Assembly: GCA_002362625.1 (NCBI GenBank)
Contig: DEUP01000004.1
Location: 1 to 40,447, forward strand
Direction of reading: 5' to 3'
DNA: 40,447 nt
Origin: Clostridiales bacterium UBA3259
GTDB taxonomy: Bacteria; Bacillota_A; Clostridia; Oscillospirales; Oscillospiraceae
The notes under the pieces are model-generated. The model had not been told where the DNA came from and did not search any database. It worked only from the letters and a program-made list of their open reading frames with translations. Of the stretch, positions 26,544 to 32,726 are shown piece by piece (position 1 is the first letter of the stretch; each line of letters begins with the position of its first letter). Made by a program: the position numbers and the translations under genes.

Positions 26544-27455
26544 TTACCAAATACGAATTTCCGGCTCCAACCGAATCCCGGAATCCGCGTATACCTTATC
26601 GGACACCACTTGCAGCAGCTCCTTCACATCCGCCGCAGTAGCGCCGCCCAGATTCACGGCAAACCCGGCGTGCTTTTCCGAGACAGCCGCGGCTCCTACC
26701 CGAAAGCCCCTAAGCCCCGCCTGATCGATGAGCGCGGCGGCGTACCCGCCCGCAGGCCGCTTAAAGGCCGATCCGGCGGAAGGAAGATCCAGAGGCTGGG
26801 ATGCGGAGCGCTTCCCAATCAGCTCCTTCATTCTGGCCTTCACCGCTTCCCCGTCTCTTTCCTCCAGCTGTAAGGTAACGGATATCACAATATCCCCGGT
26901 TTCCTCCAACACGCTGTGCCGATAGGAAAAGCCCATTTCCTCACCCGAAAGGGTTCGGACGTTACCCCATAAATCCATCACTTCCACTTGCTCCACCACC
27001 TGACACAGTTCCCCGCCGTAGGCGCCGGCGTTCATGTACACGCCGCCGCCGATGGTGCCCGGGATCCCGTGGGCAAATTCCAGACCTCCCAGATTCTGAC
27101 TGGCGGCGAACACCGCCCCACGGCTCATGGTTACACCGGCCATCAGCCGGATCCGGTTTCCCTCCAGCCGCTCACAGCCATCCAGGCAGTCCTTCAGGCA
27201 GATTACCAGCCCGGGAATTCCTTCATCAGGGGCCAGTACGTTGGTTCCTGCTCCCAGTATAACAGGTTTTCGGCCCAAAAATTTGGACAAATTCAAAATT
27301 TGTGACAATTCCCCGGCCGTTTTGGGAAAGGCCATGACCTCCGCCTCCCCGCCGATGCGGAAGGAGGTGTGCTTTGCCAGGGATTCCTGGAAACGGAGCT
27401 CGATTTCCGGCAGACGAGCGGAAATTTCCTTTTGAAAATCAGTCAAATCAGTCAT
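26544..27455 (-). CDS. murB: UDP-N-acetylenolpyruvoylglucosamine reductase MurB
   Basis: A 303-aa flavoenzyme that reduces the enolpyruvyl ether to form UDP-MurNAc in peptidoglycan synthesis. FAD-binding segments are HTSFRIGG, ILGAGTNVLA and GIPGTIGGGVYMNAGAYGGE. The proton-donor serine is in GSAFKRPAGG, and the C-terminal Glu in LEPEIRIW. Length fits the short type II form. ATG 27455 was chosen for GGAGGCG just upstream; the longer frame lacks one. It is the first gene of murB-whiA-dnaE with a strong promoter at 27485-27513. Confidence 0.95.
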   Translation of the reverse strand: MTDLTDFQKEISARLPEIELRFQESLAKHTSFRIGGEAEVMAFPKTAGELSQILNLSKFLGRKPVILGAGTNVLAPDEGIPGLVICLKDCLDGCERLEGNRIRLMAGVTMSRGAVFAASQNLGGLEFAHGIPGTIGGGVYMNAGAYGGELCQVVEQVEVMDLWGNVRTLSGEEMGFSYRHSVLEETGDIVISVTLQLEERDGEAVKARMKELIGKRSASQPLDLPSAGSAFKRPAGGYAAALIDQAGLRGFRVGAAAVSEKHAGFAVNLGGATAADVKELLQVVSDKVYADSGIRLEPEIRIW

Positions 27456-27484
27456 AAACGCCTCCGGGTGTATACTTAAAGAAT

Positions 27485-27513
27485 AGTATATCATATTCCC
27501 TTCCATTATGCAA
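27485..27513 (-). promoter_or_regulatory. Sigma-A promoter of murB-whiA-dnaE
   Basis: TTGCAT (27513-27508), a 17-bp spacer and TATACT (27490-27485) on the minus strand. Confidence 0.85.
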
Positions 27514-27576
27514 TTATTACAGGTATGAAATTTATGTTACAAACTCCTGGCAAAAAGCCACGCCCAAACAGGAAGG

Positions 27577-27607
27577 ACAAAACGGAGAGGGCCGCAGCCC
27601 TCTCCGT
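27577..27607 (-). terminator. Rho-independent terminator after the LCP gene
   Basis: A perfect 11-bp stem (ACGGAGAGGGC at 27582-27592 with 27597-27607), a 4-nt loop and T's on the minus strand. Confidence 0.9.
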
Positions 27608-27614
27608 CAAAACA

Positions 27615-28718
27615 TCATTCCGCGGGAACCCCTTCCGTGATAGCCTGCATCAGCCTGGTATTCTGTCCCTGGTCAAACTGAATGACGCTGGAAGGAACGC
27701 CAAACAGGTCGATAACCTCGCCCCAATAGGTTGTCTCCACCGGGCATGTACCCGTTACAATTTTCATCTGCGGCAACAGAGGCACGATCTCCCACAGGCA
27801 GGTGGTGATGTCGTCGTTGGTCATGTTGGTGGTAATCATAGGCAGCACTGTGTCTGCCAGCTTTTGAAACTCGGAAATGCTCTGACCTTTCAAGGAGTTA
27901 AACACAGCGGTAATCACCTTGCGTTGACGCTCGGTGCGCTTAATGTCGCTGTCAGAATCACCGGCGGCCTTACGCATACGGGCGTAGGACAGGGCCTCAC
28001 TGCCTTCCAGCCAGGTCTCTCCCGCTTTCATCTCATGGAACACATACAGCTTGTCGTTATTGAGGTATTCCGCTTCCGCCTCCGTCAGTTCCACCTGGAC
28101 ACCGCCCAGCATGTCGATGATGTCCATGAAGCCCTGGAAGCTCACCTCCACATCAAAGTCCACCTCGATGCCAAAGTTTTCCTTCAGGCACTGGTTGGTC
28201 ATCTCCATAGCGCCGCCCGCGCCGCCCCACTGGTAGCCCAGGTTATAGCAGACGTTAATCCGGTTCTTGCCGCAGGTGTGGCCCTTGTAGTCCGGGAGCT
28301 TGACGTAGGTATCCCGGAGGAAGGAGGTCAGGTTCATTGTCTTGGTGACCTTATTCACCGTGACCAGAATCATGGTATCCGCCATCCGCTGGTCAGACTC
28401 CGCCTCACCCTCCCGGGCCTGCTGGCCAATCAGCAGAATGTTGATGATATCCTTACCGGATTCCTTATAGGGAAGGGTTGTGGGAACGGTGGCCGCCTCG
28501 GTAGTCGCCTCCGTTGTCGCGGCTTCCGTTACCGGAAGGCTCTGGGTTTCCTGGGGCGCTGTGGTCTCCGGAACCTGAAGCTGAGGGGTTTTATTGGGTC
28601 TGAACGCCGCGTATCCCGCCATTCCCGCCACAATCACCAGCAGAATAACCGCAAACACAATCAAAGCGGTCAGACCGCCCTTGCTCTTTCCCTGCTTTGC
28701 GTAACGTCCTTTGCTCAT
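27615..28718 (-). CDS. LytR-CpsA-Psr (LCP) family cell-wall ligase
   Basis: A 367-aa type II membrane protein. A short basic N-terminus and one TM (16-38) are followed by a Thr/Glu/Ala-rich stalk and then the LCP domain (about 90-340). Family motifs are visible: INILLIGQ, RMADTMILVTVN, LTSFLRDTYVKLP and the Arg-rich DSDIKRTERQRKVI, whose Asp and Arg residues bind pyrophosphate. LCP enzymes attach teichoic acids or other glycopolymers to peptidoglycan outside the membrane. The ATG has GGAGGTA upstream. It follows a 109-aa gene that looks like an LCP N-terminus without the catalytic domain. Confidence 0.9.
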   Translation of the reverse strand: MSKGRYAKQGKSKGGLTALIVFAVILLVIVAGMAGYAAFRPNKTPQLQVPETTAPQETQSLPVTEAATTEATTEAATVPTTLPYKESGKDIINILLIGQQAREGEAESDQRMADTMILVTVNKVTKTMNLTSFLRDTYVKLPDYKGHTCGKNRINVCYNLGYQWGGAGGAMEMTNQCLKENFGIEVDFDVEVSFQGFMDIIDMLGGVQVELTEAEAEYLNNDKLYVFHEMKAGETWLEGSEALSYARMRKAAGDSDSDIKRTERQRKVITAVFNSLKGQSISEFQKLADTVLPMITTNMTNDDITTCLWEIVPLLPQMKIVTGTCPVETTYWGEVIDLFGVPSSVIQFDQGQNTRLMQAITEGVPAE

Positions 28719-28785
28719 AGGTACCTCCAAAAGAGAATTGTTCTTTTTGAAAAAAGCGTCAGCGTGTCACCGCCACACTTTCTTA

Positions 28786-29115
28786 TCATTCCCCGGTAGT
28801 CTCCTGAGAGACAGTTCCAGTAGGAATGTCCGCCGGGACCTGGGGAGCGTCCTCCGGGTTGTAGGTGGCGGCGTCAGGGTTATAGGTAGCCCAGTCCAGG
28901 ATATCCTCCACAGAAGCGCCCCTGTCCTCGATCTCCGCCCGGTTGATTTTGTTGAGCATGCTTGTCAGGTAGCTGGAAGCCGCGAAATAGAGGATGCCAA
29001 CGAGAATCAGCAGCACCGCCAGCACGATCAGCGCGATTTTCCAGCCCCGGCCTTTTTTCTTTCCGCCTGCAGCCTTGTTCCTATTTTTCGCCAAATATCG
29101 ACCGCCCTTTGCCAT
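28786..29115 (-). CDS. Small single-pass membrane protein, LCP N-terminal-like stub
   Basis: A 109-aa protein. It has a basic N-terminus (residues 1-24), one TM (about 25-48), then MLNKINRAEIEDRGASVEDI and a polar Asp/Pro-rich tail with a short repeat (ATYNPDAATYNPED). The TM plus LNKINR segment is what I would expect at the start of an LCP protein, but no catalytic domain follows and the reading frame stops at 28786. It may be a truncated LCP copy or a real small partner of the downstream LCP enzyme. GGAGGCTG precedes the ATG, and a TTGCGG-17-TATTAT promoter lies upstream, so it is likely expressed. Confidence 0.65.
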   Translation of the reverse strand: MAKGGRYLAKNRNKAAGGKKKGRGWKIALIVLAVLLILVGILYFAASSYLTSMLNKINRAEIEDRGASVEDILDWATYNPDAATYNPEDAPQVPADIPTGTVSQETTGE

Positions 29116-29152
29116 ACCCAGCCTCCTTTATACCATTTTGAAATTATTTGTA

Positions 29153-29181
29153 ATAATATCACACTTTTTTGAAAACCGCAA
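29153..29181 (-). promoter_or_regulatory. Promoter of the stub-LCP operon
   Basis: TTGCGG (29181-29176), a 17-bp spacer and TATTAT (29158-29153) on the minus strand. Confidence 0.7.
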
Positions 29182-29204
29182 CCCTATTCACCTATTTTTC
29201 TGTT

Positions 29205-29236
29205 AACAAAATATGGACGGCTGAGCGCCGTCCATA
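29205..29236 (-). terminator. Rho-independent terminator of the ferredoxin gene
   Basis: A 10-bp stem (TATGGACGGC at 29212-29221 with 29227-29236), a 5-nt loop and a short T-run on the minus strand. Confidence 0.85.
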
Positions 29237-29249
29237 CAATGTCATATGC

Positions 29250-29639
29250 TTACTTTTCCACAATTTCCAGGATTTCCATGGGGCAGGCCTTGACGCAGAT
29301 GCCGCAGGCGATGCACTTGGAGGCGGGGCCGTCCTCGGGCAGCACCATAACCTTCATGGGGCAGGCCTCCACGCACTTGCCGCAGCCCACGCATTTTTTC
29401 TTGTTGATCATGTACACACCGGTCTTGGGGTTCTGGGTGATGGCCTCATGCTCACAGGTGCGCATGCACTTGCCGCACTGGATGCAGGTGTTGGGCTTGG
29501 CGCCGCCGTTCTTTCCGGCCACGATCTGGATGCAGGACTTGGTCACGTCGAACTGCTTATAAAATGCCTCAGAGCAGGCCTGGGCACACTGTAAGCATGC
29601 CATGCATTCCGCGTTTTTCTTGACAGCGAGCTTCTTCAT
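29250..29639 (-). CDS. Four-cluster 4Fe-4S ferredoxin
   Basis: A 129-aa polyferredoxin with four complete Cx2Cx2Cx3C motifs: CMACLQCAQAC, CIQCGKCMRTC, CVGCGKCVEAC and CIACGICVKAC. Only the last two are followed by the Pro typical of simple ferredoxins; the first two have Ser and Glu there. This resembles electron-transfer subunits of the HycB/CooF/AOR-linked type rather than a small dicluster ferredoxin. No redox enzyme gene is adjacent, so the partner is unknown. ATG 29639 was chosen (GGAGAG upstream); the upstream in-frame extension overlaps the promoter. It is monocistronic. Confidence 0.88.
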   Translation of the reverse strand: MKKLAVKKNAECMACLQCAQACSEAFYKQFDVTKSCIQIVAGKNGGAKPNTCIQCGKCMRTCEHEAITQNPKTGVYMINKKKCVGCGKCVEACPMKVMVLPEDGPASKCIACGICVKACPMEILEIVEK

Positions 29640-29675
29640 AACAGGAAAACTCTCCTTTATTTTTTTAATACCATA

Positions 29676-29704
29676 ATTATACATGCTTTGGCGGAAAAAT
29701 GCAA
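29676..29704 (-). promoter_or_regulatory. Sigma-A promoter of the ferredoxin gene
   Basis: TTGCAT (29704-29699), a 17-bp spacer and a perfect TATAAT (29681-29676) on the minus strand. Confidence 0.88.
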
Positions 29705-29827
29705 TGGTAAAATTCGTTTGTCCGCTGTCTCCGGTGATTTCTTTTACGCCTCTGGAATAAACCGGACCGCACTGGAAATAATAGCGTTGAAGCAAGAACT
29801 CTTGGAACATTTTGGAGGTAATCAAAA

Positions 29828-30139
29828 ATGAAAAAATTCACCCTAGCGGCATTGACCCTTATGCTGGCAGCGACCTTGCTGGTGGGCTGCGGCTGTACCA
29901 ATCAGGACATGAACCCCACAACCATTCCCACCACCCGTCCCGCCGCCACTACGCCCATGACCACGGAGAATACCACCCGGGCCACCACCACGCCCACAAC
30001 AGCCACCACGGTGCCCCATGGCAACGGCGCTCTGGATAACACCACCGGCGTCACCGCGGGAACCGGAACCACCTCAGGCACCACCGGCACCACAGACGGT
30101 ACCACCTCTCCCCAGCGCAGCCTGCCAAACGGCAGATAA
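29828..30139 (+). CDS. Small Thr-rich lipoprotein
   Basis: A 103-aa secreted protein. The signal peptide ends in LLVGC (Cys21), predicting lipid attachment at the outer face. The remainder is almost all Thr, Pro, Ala and Gly (TTIPTTRPAATT, TSGTTGTTDGTTS), an unstructured or glycosylated stalk with no domain. GGAGGT lies 8 nt before the ATG. A small membrane protein gene follows after 55 nt on the same strand. The function is unknown. Confidence 0.75.
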   Translation: MKKFTLAALTLMLAATLLVGCGCTNQDMNPTTIPTTRPAATTPMTTENTTRATTTPTTATTVPHGNGALDNTTGVTAGTGTTSGTTGTTDGTTSPQRSLPNGR

Positions 30140-30194
30140 GCGATAGAAACGCTCTTTTGGGGCATACTAGAGAAAAAGAGAAAGGAGGAAGTAT

Positions 30195-30380
30195 ATGGAT
30201 GTCAAAGGATGGGCGATCACAGCCGGAATCGGCGCCGCTGCCGGTGCCGTGGCTGTTCTGATGATGCCGAGGAACAATCCCACCCGCCGTCTGGCCGCAA
30301 AAGCCGCCAATAAAATGGAGGACGTGGCCTGGAAGGTCGGGGATACCATTTCCGCCAAGATGGATGATTTTGAGATGTAA
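30195..30380 (+). CDS. Small membrane protein, YtxH-like
   Basis: A 61-aa protein. The N-terminal hydrophobic segment (about 5-24, rich in Ala and Gly) is followed by a basic/amphipathic stretch (NPTRRLAAKAANKMED). This is the shape of short YtxH-type or stress-linked membrane proteins of Firmicutes. A strong AGGAGG site precedes the ATG and a perfect terminator follows, so it is a real gene. Role unknown. Confidence 0.75.
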   Translation: MDVKGWAITAGIGAAAGAVAVLMMPRNNPTRRLAAKAANKMEDVAWKVGDTISAKMDDFEM

Positions 30381-30386
30381 GCAAAG

Positions 30387-30419
30387 GCCCGCCGGGAGAC
30401 CGGCGGGCATCGCTTTTTT
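30387..30419 (+). terminator. Rho-independent terminator of the lipoprotein/small membrane protein unit
   Basis: A 9-bp GC-rich stem (GCCCGCCGG at 30387-30395 with 30400-30408), a GAGA tetraloop and six T's. It may also serve the convergent anti-sigma gene that stops at 30418. Confidence 0.92.
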
Positions 30420-31506
30420 AGAAGGTTTCCTTTTTGTTCAAGTCGTGGCGATATAGCCAGAGAAGGGTCATACCTGTCAGCAGAACCGTGGTTAGCACAA
30501 GGTCTCTGCTCCAGTCTCCTCTCAGCGGAAAATAATTGGACTGTACAATACGAAAGCCGGTGCCCAGAAGGAGAAAAACAACCAGACTGGAAGCATAGAC
30601 CGCAATCCCCATGGAGAGTTTTCTCCACTTTCCGTTTCGAAGTCCCCAGGCAGCCGCCGCTGAAATCGCCATAAATGCCAGACTTGCCAGGGATCCGGCA
30701 AGCAGCTCCTTGTTGATCCCCAACCCATACTGTTTCAGAACTTCTTCCGACGGACATTCTCCATTTCCCCCCTGCCAAATCAGCTTGCTCAGTTTTCCCT
30801 GGGCATCCAGGTACCACAGGTCATAGCTGTGGTCTGTCTGGGTCCAGGTTTTTCCATCCTCGGGGCCTACCTTGCCGGGATCTTTCTGATAAGAGATGTT
30901 GGTTACGCCATCCTCATTCTGGAAGCAGTACATTACGGCGATATTATGAAAGCGGTCATAACCCTTTTGGGTCACCTCCTGAAGGCCATAAAACTCCCGG
31001 ATATAATTCTCCAGCTCTGTCTGGGACATGGATTGACATTTTTTGTCCCGTATTCTTCCTCTCAGACGATCATAACGTGTTGTGAAAACATAGCTATACT
31101 CGTCATCCTCTACGCGACCGCCGCCATATCCCATGATCCCACTAGCATAGTCAATGGCCAGTCCGCCATCCTCCAGAAGCTCCACACCCTCTATGGCTTC
31201 CTCAGCGGGAAGATAAATGGGTGCCGTCATAAAGACCATCCCTGACCAGATAAGGCTCGCAATGGTCAGAATCACGCACACCGTGGTGAGAATCTGCCGT
31301 TTGCGAATCGTCTTCCGGATATGCTCCATCGGAGCCGTATCCACGCTTACCGGAATGGCCTCCTTTTTTTTCAGCCTCCCCAGCTCCTTCGTACATGCGT
31401 CGCACCCGCACAGATGCTCGTCCACTAGCTTCTTCGTCTCATCACACACCATATCCTCCGCGTACAGCGGCAGGATGTCCCGAATCACATTGCAGGAAAT
31501 GTTCAT
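30418..31506 (-). CDS. Zinc-finger (ZAS) anti-sigma factor-like membrane protein (cassette 3)
   Basis: A 362-aa protein. The N-terminal cytoplasmic domain carries the ZAS zinc motif Hx3Cx2C (His31, Cys35, Cys38 in DEHLCGCDAC). One TM lies at about 72-95, followed by an outer domain, and three more hydrophobic segments are in the last 100 residues. ZAS proteins bind and inhibit ECF sigma factors. It starts inside the sigma stop (ATGA, 31503-31506), which supports a sigma/anti-sigma pair. Unlike cassettes 1 and 2 it has no DGDG motif. Confidence 0.82.
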   Translation of the reverse strand: MNISCNVIRDILPLYAEDMVCDETKKLVDEHLCGCDACTKELGRLKKKEAIPVSVDTAPMEHIRKTIRKRQILTTVCVILTIASLIWSGMVFMTAPIYLPAEEAIEGVELLEDGGLAIDYASGIMGYGGGRVEDDEYSYVFTTRYDRLRGRIRDKKCQSMSQTELENYIREFYGLQEVTQKGYDRFHNIAVMYCFQNEDGVTNISYQKDPGKVGPEDGKTWTQTDHSYDLWYLDAQGKLSKLIWQGGNGECPSEEVLKQYGLGINKELLAGSLASLAFMAISAAAAWGLRNGKWRKLSMGIAVYASSLVVFLLLGTGFRIVQSNYFPLRGDWSRDLVLTTVLLTGMTLLWLYRHDLNKKETF

Positions 31507-31997
31507 ATGTAACCCTCCATTTGCTCCTGAATTTTCCGTCTGGCCCGGTGATAGGTCACACAGGCCCAGTTTGCCGTCCGCCCGAAGAGGCTCCCAATGT
31601 CCTCAAAGGACAGCTGCCCGAAGATCCGCAGGGAGAAGACCTCCTTGTATGGCTCCGGCAGGTCGTGAAGGAGACGATGGATGGCCATGGCCTGGGATCT
31701 GTCTATGATCTGCTCCTCGATGGAGGCCCTGGGATCGGGAATTTGCAGCTCGTCGATATTCTCCGCTTCTCTGGTTTTGCGCAGGTGGGACAGGTAGCAG
31801 TTTCTCCCCATGGCGCAAAGCCAGGTTCTGACATCGCAGTCTCCCCGGAACTTGGGCAGGGCCTTCATGGCCTGAAAGAATACCTGCTCCGTCAGCTCCT
31901 CGGCCAAGCTTTCGTCCTTGCAGATGGCCCGGAGATACAGCTCCACGTCCCGGAAATAGGTACGATAGACGGTTTCAAATTCTGTCACGCTTCTCAT
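31503..31997 (-). CDS. ECF-type RNA polymerase sigma factor (cassette 3)
   Basis: A 164-aa ECF sigma factor. Region 2 is near VYRTYFRDVELYLRAICKDE, with SLAEELTEQVFFQAMKAL, and region 4 near LPEPYKEVFSLRIFGQLSFE, followed by DIGSLFGRTANWACVTYHRARR. Its stop is coupled to the ZAS anti-sigma gene. A TGTAAG-N16-CGTC element upstream (32014-32039) looks like its own promoter. The sequence is closest in style to SigM/SigW-type envelope-stress factors (inference). Confidence 0.9.
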   Translation of the reverse strand: MRSVTEFETVYRTYFRDVELYLRAICKDESLAEELTEQVFFQAMKALPKFRGDCDVRTWLCAMGRNCYLSHLRKTREAENIDELQIPDPRASIEEQIIDRSQAMAIHRLLHDLPEPYKEVFSLRIFGQLSFEDIGSLFGRTANWACVTYHRARRKIQEQMEGYI

Positions 31998-32013
31998 CTC
32001 CTTCTGCCCATTA

Positions 32014-32039
32014 GACGCGAAAACACAGAAAACCTTACA
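32014..32039 (-). promoter_or_regulatory. Candidate ECF-type promoter of cassette 3
   Basis: TGTAAG (32039-32034), 16 bp and CGTC (32017-32014) on the minus strand, near the TGAAAC-N16-CGTA/CGTC ECF pattern. The site shares TGTRAGGTTTT and GTCTRA with the cassette 1 element. Confidence 0.5.
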
Positions 32040-32070
32040 AAAAATCCCGGGAAAATTTTTCCCGGGATTT
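32036..32070 (-). terminator. Rho-independent terminator of the RHH gene
   Basis: AAATCCCGGG (32042-32051) pairs with CCCGGGATTT (32061-32070), with T's on the minus strand. It separates the RHH gene from cassette 3. Confidence 0.85.
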
Positions 32071-32085
32071 ACTTACCAGCGCCGC

Positions 32086-32289
32086 TCAGTTTTTCCTGGC
32101 CGGTTTCACATTGACATCCGGATGAATTTCCCCATCAATGGGGCCATGCTCCTGCTCATGGGCCTTGATGTTCTCCCGGATGAGCACCAGAATGTGGCTG
32201 TTCACACTTCTTCCCTCATAATCGGCAACATAGCCAAGCTTATGAAGCATCTCCTCTTCAATCCGGATGGATACACTTTTAATTGCCAT
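32086..32289 (-). CDS. Ribbon-helix-helix (Arc-type) DNA-binding protein
   Basis: A 67-aa protein with the Arc/MetJ fold: the N-terminal beta strand KSVSIRIEE contacts DNA, followed by two helices (MLHKLGYVADYEG, SVNSHILVLIRENI) and a polar tail. Such proteins are dimeric regulators or antitoxin DNA-binding parts; no toxin gene is adjacent. GAGGAAA precedes the ATG. It is divergent from the decayed SLOG gene across a 106-bp gap with symmetric ATAGATATAT repeats, consistent with an autoregulated divergent promoter (inference). Confidence 0.85.
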   Translation of the reverse strand: MAIKSVSIRIEEEMLHKLGYVADYEGRSVNSHILVLIRENIKAHEQEHGPIDGEIHPDVNVKPARKN

Positions 32290-32305
32290 AAGAATTTCCT
32301 CGAAT

Positions 32306-32378
32306 ATAGATATATAGTGTATTTATTTTACGCAATTTCTATGCTATAATGTCTTAATTGGATATACCATATATCTAT
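32306..32378. promoter_or_regulatory. Candidate RHH operators and divergent promoters
   Basis: ATAGATATAT (32306-32315) recurs inverted as ATATATCTAT (32369-32378). A GATATA-3-TATATC palindrome lies at 32361-32375. On the plus strand TGCTATAAT (32342-32350) is an extended -10 for the SLOG gene. On the minus strand TTGCGT with TATCTA 17 bp away places the RHH -10 over the first repeat. Confidence 0.45.
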
Positions 32379-32395
32379 TTTTTAAGGAGTATCTT

Positions 32396-32701
32396 ATGAA
32401 GGTTGCGGTCATTGGTTCAATTGTGTCCGGGGGTGCGGCAGGCGTGGACACCTCCGCTAGAGCCTATGCCCTCTCCCATAACCTAAAGCTGACAGAGTTT
32501 CTACCAGAATATCAAAAATATGGCAGAGCCGCACCACTGAAACGGAATCTATCCATTATTGAATATTCCGATCTTGTGCTTGCCTTTTGGGATGGATAAT
32601 CCCATGGTACAAAGTATGTAATCGATAACTGCAAAAAACGCAGTGTTCCTCTTCGTGTCTTTACATTCATTGCGGATTCCCCAGAATCAAAACCGTCCTG
32701 A
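32396..32701 (+). pseudogene. Decayed SLOG/DUF2493 (YspA-type) nucleotide-binding protein
   Basis: Remnant of a small Rossmann-like SLOG protein. The start MKVAVIGS jumps straight to IVSGGAAGVDTSARAYA, so some 20-25 residues between the first strand and the GG loop are missing. YGRAAPLKRN and IIEYSDLVLAFWDG match the family well. An in-frame TAA (32597-32599) then replaces a codon that is usually Lys, and the frame stays open after it (SHGTKYVIDNCKKRSVPLRVF) to a TGA at 32701. Deletion plus nonsense codon in one gene points to loss of function. It keeps a promoter and a GGAG site. The last bases overlap the ClpE terminator hairpin. Confidence 0.75.
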
Positions 32702-32721
32702 TCTTTCGACCAGGACGGTTT
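32685..32721 (-). terminator. Rho-independent terminator after clpE
   Basis: An 11-bp stem (AAACCGTCCTG at 32690-32700 with 32711-32721) with T's on the minus strand. It may also act on plus-strand transcription from the pseudogene. Confidence 0.85.
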
Positions 32722-32726
32722 CTTTA

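Noticed and set aside
30140..30194. Possible SigB-like promoter (GGGGCATAC) before the YtxH-like gene
   Set aside because: The matching -35 (GTTT) is absent at a suitable distance, and SigB is not expected in most Clostridia.
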